A DNA stretch of 34,363 bases, taken from positions 1-34,363 of the forward strand of contig CAIJPE010000233.1 in NCBI GenBank assembly GCA_903822435.1. The letters are read 5' to 3'. The notes below the pieces were generated by a model. That model was not told where the DNA came from and did no database searches. It saw only the letters and a list, made by a program, of their open reading frames with translations. How positions within the stretch are numbered: the stretch's first letter is position 1; every line of letters starts with the position of its first letter. Positions 15,485-23,202 of the stretch are shown here, piece by piece. The translations under genes and the position numbers were made by a program. The DNA comes from an uncultured beta proteobacterium (lineage in GTDB: Bacteria > Pseudomonadota > Gammaproteobacteria > Burkholderiales > Burkholderiaceae_C).

Positions 15485-16171
15485 ATGCCAAGCCTGGAAG
15501 CGCTGTTGCGATCGAGCCAATGGGCCCCGACGCTGAGCCCCGAAGAGCTCGATCAGGTCGTGCGCGAGTCCTTCGAGCGGCGCATCCCCGTGGGGGGCTA
15601 CGCCGTGCGGCGCGGCGAGCCGGCCGACCGCTGGATCGGGGTGATCGAAGGGCTGGTGAAAATGTCGGTCTCGCAGCCCGACGGGAGGCTGTCGACCTTC
15701 ACCGGTGTGACCGCCGGCGGCTGGGCCGGCGAGGGCTCGCTGCTCAAGCCCGGTCCCTGGCGCTACGACGGCGTGGCCGTGCGTGAGACGCGGCTGGCTT
15801 GCGTGCCACGCCACACCTTCGAACGCCTGGTGTCCAGCAGTCTGGCTTTCAACCGCTTTTTGCTGTCACACCTCAACGCGCGGCTGAGCCTGTTCGTGGG
15901 GCTGGTGGAGTACGACCGCCTGCTGGGGCCGGATGCCCGCGTGGCACGTTGCCTGGCCAGCCTGTTCGACCCCGACCTCTACCCGCAGGCCGGCAACTTC
16001 ATCAAGCTCAGCCAGGAAGAGGTAGGGTTGCTGTCGGCCGTGTCGCGACAGCGCACCAATGAATCGCTGCACGAACTCGAACGCGCGGGGCTGGTGCGCG
16101 TGGAGTTCGGCGGCGTGACGGTGCTGGACCTGCCGCGTCTGCGCGGCTACGTGGACCTCAGACGATCCTGA
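15485..16171 (+). CDS. Crp/Fnr-family transcriptional regulator
   Basis: This 228-residue regulator has an N-terminal cyclic-nucleotide-binding-like beta-barrel (about residues 20-130), a long dimerisation helix (about 125-150), and a C-terminal winged helix-turn-helix (about 165-220) with the recognition segment EEVGLLSAVSRQRTNESLHE. It lacks the N-terminal cysteine cluster of Fnr. The sensor pocket does not obviously match the cAMP-binding consensus, so its effector is unknown. It is divergent from the Tat-exported hydroxylase, with a perfect 7-2-7 palindrome between them, which suggests it regulates that enzyme and itself. Its end overlaps the convergent FAH-family gene by 14 bp. Confidence 0.88.
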   Translation: MPSLEALLRSSQWAPTLSPEELDQVVRESFERRIPVGGYAVRRGEPADRWIGVIEGLVKMSVSQPDGRLSTFTGVTAGGWAGEGSLLKPGPWRYDGVAVRETRLACVPRHTFERLVSSSLAFNRFLLSHLNARLSLFVGLVEYDRLLGPDARVARCLASLFDPDLYPQAGNFIKLSQEEVGLLSAVSRQRTNESLHELERAGLVRVEFGGVTVLDLPRLRGYVDLRRS

Positions 16172-16964
16172 CGGACAGCCCAGGGAGGCCGTCGATGTGG
16201 CAATCGATGACGTCGCCACGAACGACGGGCCCGACGTTCTCGGGGGTGCCCGAGTAGATGATGTCGCCCGGTGCCAGCTCGAAGGCCTGGCTGAGCTTGC
16301 TGATCTGCTCGGCCACGCTCCAGATCATCTGCGAGAGGTCGGCGTTCTGCCGGGTCTGGCCGTTGACCTTCAGCCAGATGTTGCCCTTGGTGAAGGGCCC
16401 TGTCGCGCTGGCCAGGTGGAACGGGCCGATGGGTGCGGAATGGTCGAAGCTCTTGCCGATCTCCCAGGGCTTCTTCTCGTCGCCCATGGCGCGCTGCAGG
16501 TCGCGGCGCGTCATGTCCAGGCCCAAGGCGTAGCCGTAGACGTGCTCCAGCGCGCTGTCGGCGGGGATGTTGCGGCCGCCCTTGCTCAGTGCTGCGACCA
16601 ATTCCACTTCGTAGTGGTAGTTCTTGGTGAGCGGCGGATAGGCGTGGTCGGCCACGGTGCCTGGCGCCACGTTCTGGATGGCGTCGGTGGGCTTCTGGAA
16701 GAAGAACGGCGGCTCGCGAGTGGGGTCCGAGCCCATCTCGCGCGAATGGGCGGCGTAGTTGCGGCCGATGCAGTAGATGCGCCGCACCGGAAACATCATG
16801 TCCGAGCCGGCGATGGGCACGTAGGTGTCGGGCACTGCGAAGGGGGTCTTGGGGCTGCCTGCGCTGCCGGCCGTGGCGCAACCGGCATTGATGGTGCCGA
16901 CCGCGGCACCCACGGTCATGGCGGCGGCGGAGCGCAGCGCGCTGCGTCGATCCAATTCGGACAT
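16158..16964 (-). CDS. Fumarylacetoacetate hydrolase-family protein with Tat-type signal peptide
   Basis: This 268-residue protein matches the FAH fold (5-carboxymethyl-2-hydroxymuconate isomerase/acylpyruvase type): IYCIGRNYAAHSREMG, then the metal-ligand region HYEVELVAAL, GYALGLDMTRRDLQ, and PGDIIYSGTPENVGPV near the end. Residues 1-30 look like an export signal with twin arginines (SELDRRSAL), an alanine-rich core and INAGCATAG, so C29 could even be a lipobox cysteine, though N at the -3 position makes that weak. The start is ATG 16964 with AGGAGA upstream. FAH enzymes are normally cytosolic. It may process a product of the neighbouring periplasmic hydroxylase, an inference from location. 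Confidence 0.85.
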   Translation of the reverse strand: MSELDRRSALRSAAAMTVGAAVGTINAGCATAGSAGSPKTPFAVPDTYVPIAGSDMMFPVRRIYCIGRNYAAHSREMGSDPTREPPFFFQKPTDAIQNVAPGTVADHAYPPLTKNYHYEVELVAALSKGGRNIPADSALEHVYGYALGLDMTRRDLQRAMGDEKKPWEIGKSFDHSAPIGPFHLASATGPFTKGNIWLKVNGQTRQNADLSQMIWSVAEQISKLSQAFELAPGDIIYSGTPENVGPVVRGDVIDCHIDGLPGLSVRIV

Positions 16965-17086
16965 GGGGTCTCCTGGAGGTGAAGGGTGCGCGCAGGACCC
17001 GAGTGGGCCGGAGCGCATCCACTGTAGGGCCCGCGCTGGGTGCCGGCCAGTCTGGCAAGCACCAGGGTGCGGCGCGGCCGGCGCGC

Positions 17087-17854
17087 CTACATGGCCTTGA
17101 ACAGGTGCACGTAGGCGCGGCTGACGGGCAGTTCTATGGCGTGGCTGCGCATGCGCACGAACAGCCGGCTGGTCTCGTCGCGGCGTGTGCCTTCCACGTG
17201 CCGCAGGTTCACGAGCGTGGAGCGGTGCACCTGCCAGAACTGCCCGGGGTCGAGCAGTGCGGCCAGTTCGGCGATGGGCGTGCGGATCAGGTGCTCGGCC
17301 TGGGCTGTCTGCACGCAGGTGTACTTTTCATCGGCCTGGAAAAACAGCACCTCGTCGACCGCGATCTGCTCGGTCAGCTCGCCGCGGCTGGCGCGCACCC
17401 ACCGCAACCAGCCGTTCGATGGCGTCGGCGCGGGCTGAGCCGGCAGCAGCTTGTGCAGCGCGGCCAGCAGGCGGGCATCGGCGTCGCTTTCGTGCCGTGC
17501 CAGGGCACGCTGCACCCGATCGACGGTGCGCTGCAGGCGGTCAGCCTTGACAGGCTTGAGCACGTAGTCCAAAGCCTCCTGTTCGAAGGCTTCCACGGCG
17601 TGGGCGTCGAAGGCCGTGACGAAGACCACCCGGGTGTCGCCTTCGATGCCCTGGGCGACCTCCAGGCCCGTCAGGCCGGGCATCTGGATGTCCAGGAAGG
17701 CGATGTCGGGACGCAGCGTGGCGATGCGCTCGGCCGCCTCCACCCCGTTGCGGGCCACGGCCAGCACCTGCAGTGTGGGCCAGGCCGTGGCCAGCTGAGC
17801 CTTCAGGGCCTGGGCCAGGTGGGGTTCGTCATCGGCCAGGATGCAGGTGGTCAT
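17087..17854 (-). CDS. LytTR-family response regulator (AlgR-like)
   Basis: This 255-residue response regulator has an N-terminal receiver domain with the acidic pair D8/D9, the phospho-acceptor D55 (IAFLDIQMPGLTG) and a conserved lysine in DYVLKPVKADR. The C-terminal LytTR DNA-binding domain (about residues 150-253) includes FWQVHRSTLVNLRHVE. Its ATG at 17854 overlaps the stop of the upstream kinase gene (ATGA at 17851-17854), so the pair is translationally coupled. The architecture matches AlgR of Pseudomonas and LytR-type regulators. The first 120 bp upstream of the kinase do not contain a recognisable AlgR box, so targets are unknown. Confidence 0.92.
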   Translation of the reverse strand: MTTCILADDEPHLAQALKAQLATAWPTLQVLAVARNGVEAAERIATLRPDIAFLDIQMPGLTGLEVAQGIEGDTRVVFVTAFDAHAVEAFEQEALDYVLKPVKADRLQRTVDRVQRALARHESDADARLLAALHKLLPAQPAPTPSNGWLRWVRASRGELTEQIAVDEVLFFQADEKYTCVQTAQAEHLIRTPIAELAALLDPGQFWQVHRSTLVNLRHVEGTRRDETSRLFVRMRSHAIELPVSRAYVHLFKAM

Positions 17855-19011
17855 GATCGTGCGAGGTGGGTCGGGGTTTCAGGAAGGGGCAGGCGCAGGG
17901 TGGCCACGGTCCCCGGCGACCCCGCCGCCAGGCTCAGGCTGGCCGCGGCGCCGTAGCGCACCTGCAGCCGCTCGCGGAGGTTGGCCAGCGCCATCCCGGC
18001 GCCGCGGCGACGTGGTGGCGCCGCCAGGCCCAGGCCATCGTCCCTCACTTCCAGCACCAGGGCCCGGCCCTCGGTGCGGGCGGCGATGCACACGCTGCCG
18101 CCTTCGAGCTTGGCCTCGAGGCCGTGGTGGATCGCGTTTTCAATCAGGGGCTGCAGCAGCAGCGCAGGCAGGGGCACCGACCGCAGCGCAGGGTCTTCGT
18201 CGATGTCGACCCGCAGCCGGTCTTCCATGCGCATCTTCATCAGGCCCAGGTAGGCCCGCGCCAGGTCGAGTTCGCTGCCCAGCGTGGCGTCCTGGTGGCG
18301 CAAGCTGCCCAGCGACGAGCGCAGGTAGTCGGTGAAGCCTTCCAGCATCAGCCGGGCACGCGGCGGGTCGTGCTCCATCAGCGACAGCACGTTTGCCAGG
18401 GTGTTGAACAGGAAGTGCGGCTCCATCTGCCCTTGCAGCAGGCGCAGCTGGGCCTCGGCGGCCCTCCTTTCGGCCTTGAGCTGGTTTGAACGGGCGTTGA
18501 ACAGCAACTGCAGCACGAAGGTGATGCCCAGCGCCACCAGGATGCTGGCGGCCAGGGCATTGGGCTGCATCCACAGCTGCCAACCGATGAGCTGATAGCC
18601 CGAAATCTCGGCGCCCAGCGGCCAACCCACGGCCGTACCGGCCATCGGGACCAGCATGAAATAGGCGGTGCGGCGCCAGCCCGCCAGAGCGCGAACGCGC
18701 TCGACACCCAGCACCGACAGGCTGCCTTCGAAGAACAGGTGGATGGTCAGCCCGATCGTCAGCGAGACCACCAGGTTCTTGCCATACCAGTACACCCAGC
18801 CCGACAGGTTGCGCCAGGCCCCATCGCCGTGCGCGAAGGCCGCAAAACCTGCGACGGTGAAGCCCACCGCCAGGGCCGCGCTGAACAGGCAGGCCCACAG
18901 CAGCCGCAGCCAGGCCGGCCCGGCGCCGGCGCGATCGCCCGCCAGAAAGGACCGCCAGGAGCGCGCCAGATCCGTGCGGGTCCGTGGGACAGGCGTGGCG
19001 TGGGTCGTCAT
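17851..19011 (-). CDS. LytS/AlgZ-type membrane sensor histidine kinase
   Basis: This 386-residue kinase has a hydrophobic N-terminal half (about residues 33-175, with at least four membrane segments) followed by a His_kinase domain of the LytS/AlgZ class: QMEPHFLFNTLANVLSLM with H199 as the phosphorylated histidine, an N-box in LLLQPLIENAIHHGLE, and a G-box in RDDGLGL with GMALANLRERL. The ATG chosen, 19011, has only a weak ribosome-binding site, and the frame is open far upstream, but beyond it lies the divergent phosphomannomutase promoter. It is coupled to the response regulator downstream. The signal is unknown. Confidence 0.9.
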   Translation of the reverse strand: MTTHATPVPRTRTDLARSWRSFLAGDRAGAGPAWLRLLWACLFSAALAVGFTVAGFAAFAHGDGAWRNLSGWVYWYGKNLVVSLTIGLTIHLFFEGSLSVLGVERVRALAGWRRTAYFMLVPMAGTAVGWPLGAEISGYQLIGWQLWMQPNALAASILVALGITFVLQLLFNARSNQLKAERRAAEAQLRLLQGQMEPHFLFNTLANVLSLMEHDPPRARLMLEGFTDYLRSSLGSLRHQDATLGSELDLARAYLGLMKMRMEDRLRVDIDEDPALRSVPLPALLLQPLIENAIHHGLEAKLEGGSVCIAARTEGRALVLEVRDDGLGLAAPPRRRGAGMALANLRERLQVRYGAAASLSLAAGSPGTVATLRLPLPETPTHLARS

Positions 19012-19018
19012 GCGGTGC

Positions 19019-19029
19019 AGTGTAGGCAG
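19019..19029 (-). promoter_or_regulatory. Candidate -10 promoter element of the kinase-regulator operon
   Basis: Read leftward this is CTGCCTACACT, eight bases before the kinase start codon at 19011. It nearly equals the element CTGCCTACAAT that precedes the divergent phosphomannomutase gene. The shared nonamer forms an inverted pair 72 bp apart. No good -35 hexamer was found. Confidence 0.35.
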
Positions 19030-19101
19030 ACCGCACGCAGCTGCACGCCCGCTGCGATGGATCGACAGCCTGCACGACGACTCGACGGCGGCGCGGGCCC
19101 G

Positions 19102-19112
19102 CTGCCTACAAT
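19102..19112 (+). promoter_or_regulatory. Candidate -10 promoter element of the phosphomannomutase gene
   Basis: CTGCCTACAAT includes the hexamer TACAAT at 19107-19112, close to the sigma-70 consensus, 28 bp before ATG 19141. Its first nine bases are the exact reverse complement of 19021-19029 on the other side of the divergent gap. The -35 region is weak, so an activator may be needed. Confidence 0.45.
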
Positions 19113-19140
19113 CCCGCTTAACTCCACACACCCATCCTTC

Positions 19141-20544
19141 ATGCAGATCGATCCCACCGTCTTCAAGGCCTACGACATCCGCGGCGTCGTCGGCAAGACC
19201 ATCGACGAGACATTCGCCGAGCACCTGGGCCGTGCCTTCGGCTCGGAGGCCGTGGCGGCCGGTGAGAAGGCCGTGGCCGTGGGCCGCGACGGGCGGATCT
19301 CGGGCCCCGGCCTTGCGGCAGCACTGATCCGCGGGCTGGTCTCCACCGGCCTGGATGTCGTGGACATTGGCGCGGTGACCACGCCGATGCTCTACTACGT
19401 GGCGGCCACGCGCGCCAAGCAGGGTTGCACCAGTGGCATCCAGGTCACGGGCAGCCACAACCCGAAGGACTACAACGGCTTCAAGATGGTGATGAGCGGC
19501 CGCGCCATCTACGGCGAGGACATCCAGCGCCTGCGCCGCCGCATGGAGCAGGAGGACTACACCCGCCGCGCCGGCCGCAGCGCCACCATGGACATCGGCG
19601 CCGAGTACAGCCACCGCATCGTCAGCGACTGCAAGCTGGCCCGGCCGATGAAGATCGTGGTGGACTCGGGCAACGGCATCCCGGGCGCCAGCGCCCCGGC
19701 CATCCTGCGCGCGCTGGGCTGCGAAGTCATCGACCTCTACAGCAAGGTCGACGGCGACTTCCCCAACCACCACCCGGACCCCAGCAAGCCCGAGAACCTG
19801 GCTGACCTGATCAAGGTCGTGCACGCCACCGATGCCGAGCTGGGCCTGGCCTTCGACGGCGACGGAGACCGGCTGGGCGTGGTCACCAAGGACGGCCACA
19901 TCATCTACCCCGACCGGCAGGTGATGTTCTTCGCCCGCGACATCCTCGGCCGCCACCCCGGTGCCACCATCATCTTCGACGTGAAGTGCTCGCAGCGCCT
20001 GCCGGTGGCGATCCGCGAAGCCGGCGGCGTGCCGATGATGTGGAAGACCGGGCACTCGCTCATCAAGGCGCAGCTCAAGGCCATCGGCGCGCCTTTTGCC
20101 GGCGAGATGAGCGGCCACCTCTTCTTCGGCGAGCGCTGGTACGGCTTCGACGACGCGATGTACACCGCCGGCCGCCTGCTGGAGATCCTGTCGCGCACCG
20201 ACGATCCGAGCGCCATGCTCGATGCCCTGCCCACCAGCTTTTCCACGCCGGAACTCAACGTACCCTGCGCCGAGGGCGAACACCACCGCGTGGTGGCTGA
20301 GCTGCTGGCGCGTGCGGCCGACGGGCGCCTGGCCTTCCCCGGGGGCGAAATCGGCACCATCGACGGCCTGCGGGTGGACTTTTCAGACGGCTTCGGACTG
20401 ATCCGCGGCAGCAACACGACGCCCGTGCTGGTGCTGCGCTTCGAGGGCCACACCGATGCGGCGCTGCACCGCATCCAGGACGGGTTCATGGCCGCCCTGC
20501 GCAGCGTCAAGCCCGATGCGCACGTGACCGCGTCGGCCCATTGA
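19141..20544 (+). CDS. Phosphomannomutase/phosphoglucomutase (AlgC/ManB-like)
   Basis: This 467-residue enzyme interconverts mannose-6-phosphate and mannose-1-phosphate, and usually the glucose equivalents, feeding GDP-mannose, LPS-core and exopolysaccharide synthesis. It has the N-terminal FKAYDIRGVVG, the phosphoserine loop VTGSHNPKDYNG with S105, the magnesium loop FDGDGDRLGV, the sugar-specificity segment GEMSGHLFF, and the phosphate-binding RGSNTTPVLVLRFEG. Length fits the AlgC type (about 460 residues). ATG 19141 is chosen because upstream sequence is promoter DNA. It is divergent from an AlgZ/AlgR-like system, recalling the known AlgR control of algC in Pseudomonas; regulation here is inference. 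waaA follows 31 bp downstream. Confidence 0.93.
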   Translation: MQIDPTVFKAYDIRGVVGKTIDETFAEHLGRAFGSEAVAAGEKAVAVGRDGRISGPGLAAALIRGLVSTGLDVVDIGAVTTPMLYYVAATRAKQGCTSGIQVTGSHNPKDYNGFKMVMSGRAIYGEDIQRLRRRMEQEDYTRRAGRSATMDIGAEYSHRIVSDCKLARPMKIVVDSGNGIPGASAPAILRALGCEVIDLYSKVDGDFPNHHPDPSKPENLADLIKVVHATDAELGLAFDGDGDRLGVVTKDGHIIYPDRQVMFFARDILGRHPGATIIFDVKCSQRLPVAIREAGGVPMMWKTGHSLIKAQLKAIGAPFAGEMSGHLFFGERWYGFDDAMYTAGRLLEILSRTDDPSAMLDALPTSFSTPELNVPCAEGEHHRVVAELLARAADGRLAFPGGEIGTIDGLRVDFSDGFGLIRGSNTTPVLVLRFEGHTDAALHRIQDGFMAALRSVKPDAHVTASAH

Positions 20545-20575
20545 CGCGGGCCCTGGGCCGCGGCCGATCCCTGCG

Positions 20576-21880
20576 ATGAACGGCCGTGGCGCCTTCGCCG
20601 AAGGGCTGGCGCGGGCCGCCTACTCGACCCTGTTGCGGCTGGCCACCCCGGCCTACCTGGCGCGGCTGTGGTGGCGCGGCCGTCGTGAGCCGGACTATCG
20701 GCTGCACCTCGCGCAGCGGCTGGGCGTTGCCAGCGGCAACCCCGTTCCGGGCCGCGTGTGGATCCACGCGGTGTCTCTGGGCGAGACACTGGCCTTGGCG
20801 CCGCTGCTTGCAGCCCTGCGGGCGCAGCGGCCCGGCCTGAGGGTGTTGCTCACGCACGGCACCGCCACGGGCCTGAAGGCTGGCCGGACGCTGCTGCGCG
20901 AGGGCGACGCGCAGGCCTGGGCACCCTACGACACGCCGGGCGCCGTGCGGCGCTTCCTGCGCGGCCAGGCGCTTGCGATGGGCGTCGTGATGGAGACCGA
21001 GGTGTGGCCCAACCTGCTGCACGGGGCGCAGCAGGCGGGCGTGCCGATGGTGCTGGCCAATGCGCGCCTGTCGCCCCGCAGCCAGGCACGCGGGCAGCGC
21101 CTGCACTGGCTGCTGCACCCGGCCCTGGCCCGCTTTGCACAGGTGTTGGCCCAGACCGCCGCTGATGCCGAGCGGCTCCGTGCATCGGGGGCCGACCCCG
21201 TGGCCGTGATGGGCAACCTGAAGTTCGACGTCGAACCCCGCGCCGAGCAGCTGGCGCAGGGCCGGCGGTGGCACGACGATCTGCAGCGGCCCGTGCTGCT
21301 GGCCGCCAGCACGCGCGAGGGCGAGGAAGAGGGCCTGCTGCGGGCCTTTGCCGACTTGCCGCAGCCCCGGCCGCTGCTGCTGCTGGTGCCGCGCCACCCC
21401 CAGCGCTTCGACGCCGTGGCGGCCATGGTGGCGGCCGCCGGCCTGCGTTGCACGCGGCGCAGCACCTGGCCCGCAGGCCCTGCTTTCGCTGCGTTGAAGG
21501 ACGATGTCTGGCTGGGCGACAGCGTGGGCGAGATGCCGCTGTACTACGGCCTTGCCGACGTGGCCTTGCTGGGCGGCAGCTACGCGCCGCTGGGCGGGCA
21601 CAACCTGATCGAGGCCGCCGCCTGCGGCTGCCCCGTGGTCATGGGCCCGCACACCTTCAACTTCGCCCTGGCTGCCGAACAGGCCCTGGCTGCCGGGGCG
21701 GCCGAGCGCGCCCCCGACATCGCGGCTGCCGTGCAGCGCGCCGCGGCGCTGGCCCGCAGCCCGGAACGGGGTGCCGTCGCAGCCCGCGCCATCCAGTTTT
21801 CCGCCCGGCACCGCGGTGCCGGCCAGCGCATGGCCGCGGCGGTGCTGGCGTTGTTACCCAGTGCCCGCGGCGCTGCCTGA
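20576..21880 (+). CDS. waaA: 3-deoxy-D-manno-octulosonic acid (Kdo) transferase
   Basis: WaaA (KdtA) transfers Kdo from CMP-Kdo to lipid IVA at the inner face of the inner membrane, an essential early step of LPS synthesis. The 434-residue product has an N-terminal membrane anchor region, the acceptor-site segment VWIHAVSLGETLALAPLL with the expected glutamate, METEVWPNLLHGA, and the CMP-Kdo-binding C-terminal GGSYAPLGGHNLIEAAACG. Length is normal for the family. The start ATG 20576 has no strong ribosome-binding site. It lies just downstream of the phosphomannomutase gene and may share its transcript, fitting an envelope-sugar neighbourhood. Confidence 0.95.
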   Translation: MNGRGAFAEGLARAAYSTLLRLATPAYLARLWWRGRREPDYRLHLAQRLGVASGNPVPGRVWIHAVSLGETLALAPLLAALRAQRPGLRVLLTHGTATGLKAGRTLLREGDAQAWAPYDTPGAVRRFLRGQALAMGVVMETEVWPNLLHGAQQAGVPMVLANARLSPRSQARGQRLHWLLHPALARFAQVLAQTAADAERLRASGADPVAVMGNLKFDVEPRAEQLAQGRRWHDDLQRPVLLAASTREGEEEGLLRAFADLPQPRPLLLLVPRHPQRFDAVAAMVAAAGLRCTRRSTWPAGPAFAALKDDVWLGDSVGEMPLYYGLADVALLGGSYAPLGGHNLIEAAACGCPVVMGPHTFNFALAAEQALAAGAAERAPDIAAAVQRAAALARSPERGAVAARAIQFSARHRGAGQRMAAAVLALLPSARGAA

Positions 21881-21951
21881 CCCCACAATCGCCGCAAGCG
21901 GCCGGCGCCGGTGCCCGGCCCGCCCAGCAACCCGATGTCAGGGGGGGGTCG

Positions 21952-23202
21952 ATGCAGAAGTTGGCTTCGGTGGGGTTCGAGCAGTCCTTCATGTTCCACA
22001 TGATCCGGGACTTCTTCCTGCTCCTGCTGCTGGTGGTGGGGGCCGAACTGGGCATCCGCTACGGCGTGGTGCTGTATGAGTTCCGCAACCTGGAGCCCGA
22101 GCGCGTGGACAGGGCCGCGCAGCAACTGGCCACGGACATCAAGTCCATCATGCTCAATTCGGGTGGGCCGACTGCAGCCCAGACCGTCTACCCGATCCTC
22201 AACCGCAACTACGACGACCTGGGCCTGACCATCGCCGTGGTGCCCGCCGAGGTCACGATCGAGTCGATGAAGGCCACCCGCAACATGGTCGCGCAGGGCC
22301 TGCGCACGGTCTGGCCCGCGGGCAACCACAACGAGGCTTCGGTGAGGATCAAGGCCGAGCAGTTCTGCCTCAACTGCCACGTCAAGGCGCAGGTGGGCGA
22401 TGTGCTGGGCACGGTCACCGTGCGCAGCTACCTGTCGCGCAAGGAAGACGCCTGGTGGCACGAAGTGCGCCTGACGGCCGTGGTGCTGAGCTTCAACATC
22501 ATCGTGCACACCATCGTGCTTTTCCTGCTGCTGAAGGTGCGCATGGAGCCCCTGCTGTCGCTGCGCTCCACCGTGGCTGGCCTGGCCAAGGGGGTGATGG
22601 ACCTGTCGCCCCGAGCCCGCGTGAAGTCCGGCGACGAGTTCGGCGAGCTCGCGCTGGACCTGAACCACTTCCTGGACCGCATCGGCCTGGTGGTGCGAGA
22701 CCTGGACAAGATCCTCAGCGAGGTCGTGGCCGTGGGCGGGCGCCTGAACACGCTCACCCGGCACCTGGACCAGCAGTTCGACGGCCTGCGGGCCAGTGCG
22801 CACCGCGCCGTGAGCGACAGCGCCCAGCGCAGCCTGGCCGCCCAGGTGGCGGCCGCGCGTGAATCCGGCGCCTTTGCCGTGCTGGTGCAGACGCTGGAAG
22901 CATTGGCCGAGCGCGCGCCGGCGCCAGCGGGCGCCGACTGGCGGGTGCAGCTGGAGCGGCTGCAGGACCGATTCGCCGGCGTGCAGGCGGCGCTGCAAAC
23001 GCTGGCCCCACCGCTGGTGGAGCCGCCGGATCAGTCGGCCGAATCGCAGGCCTTCGCGCAGTCGCTGCGCGAGATGGCGCTCCTGGAAGCCACGATGCAG
23101 AAGGTGGCCGAATCCGGCCAGCTGGTGTTGCAGCGGCTCATGGGCGCCAAGGCCCAGCCGCAGCCGGGCGGCGTGCGGCCTACTTTGCCAGCAGGCGGCT
23201 GA
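21952..23202 (+). CDS. Membrane-anchored periplasmic c-type heme protein with HAMP domain (DUF3365/Tll0287-like)
   Basis: This 416-residue protein has a membrane segment at about 14-35, a periplasmic domain (about 36-172) with one covalent-heme motif C139-L-N-C142-H143, a second membrane segment at about 174-195, and a HAMP linker to about 245 (RMEPLLSLRSTVAGLAKG, then SGDEFGELALDLNHF). The cytoplasmic remainder is helical and coiled-coil-like but shows no kinase, cyclase or methyl-accepting motifs. It resembles the DUF3365/Tll0287 heme-sensor domain. ATG 21952 follows a G-rich ribosome-binding stretch; the open frame extends into waaA but would lose the membrane topology. A redox or gas-sensing role is likely, with unknown output. 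Confidence 0.8.
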   Translation: MQKLASVGFEQSFMFHMIRDFFLLLLLVVGAELGIRYGVVLYEFRNLEPERVDRAAQQLATDIKSIMLNSGGPTAAQTVYPILNRNYDDLGLTIAVVPAEVTIESMKATRNMVAQGLRTVWPAGNHNEASVRIKAEQFCLNCHVKAQVGDVLGTVTVRSYLSRKEDAWWHEVRLTAVVLSFNIIVHTIVLFLLLKVRMEPLLSLRSTVAGLAKGVMDLSPRARVKSGDEFGELALDLNHFLDRIGLVVRDLDKILSEVVAVGGRLNTLTRHLDQQFDGLRASAHRAVSDSAQRSLAAQVAAARESGAFAVLVQTLEALAERAPAPAGADWRVQLERLQDRFAGVQAALQTLAPPLVEPPDQSAESQAFAQSLREMALLEATMQKVAESGQLVLQRLMGAKAQPQPGGVRPTLPAGG

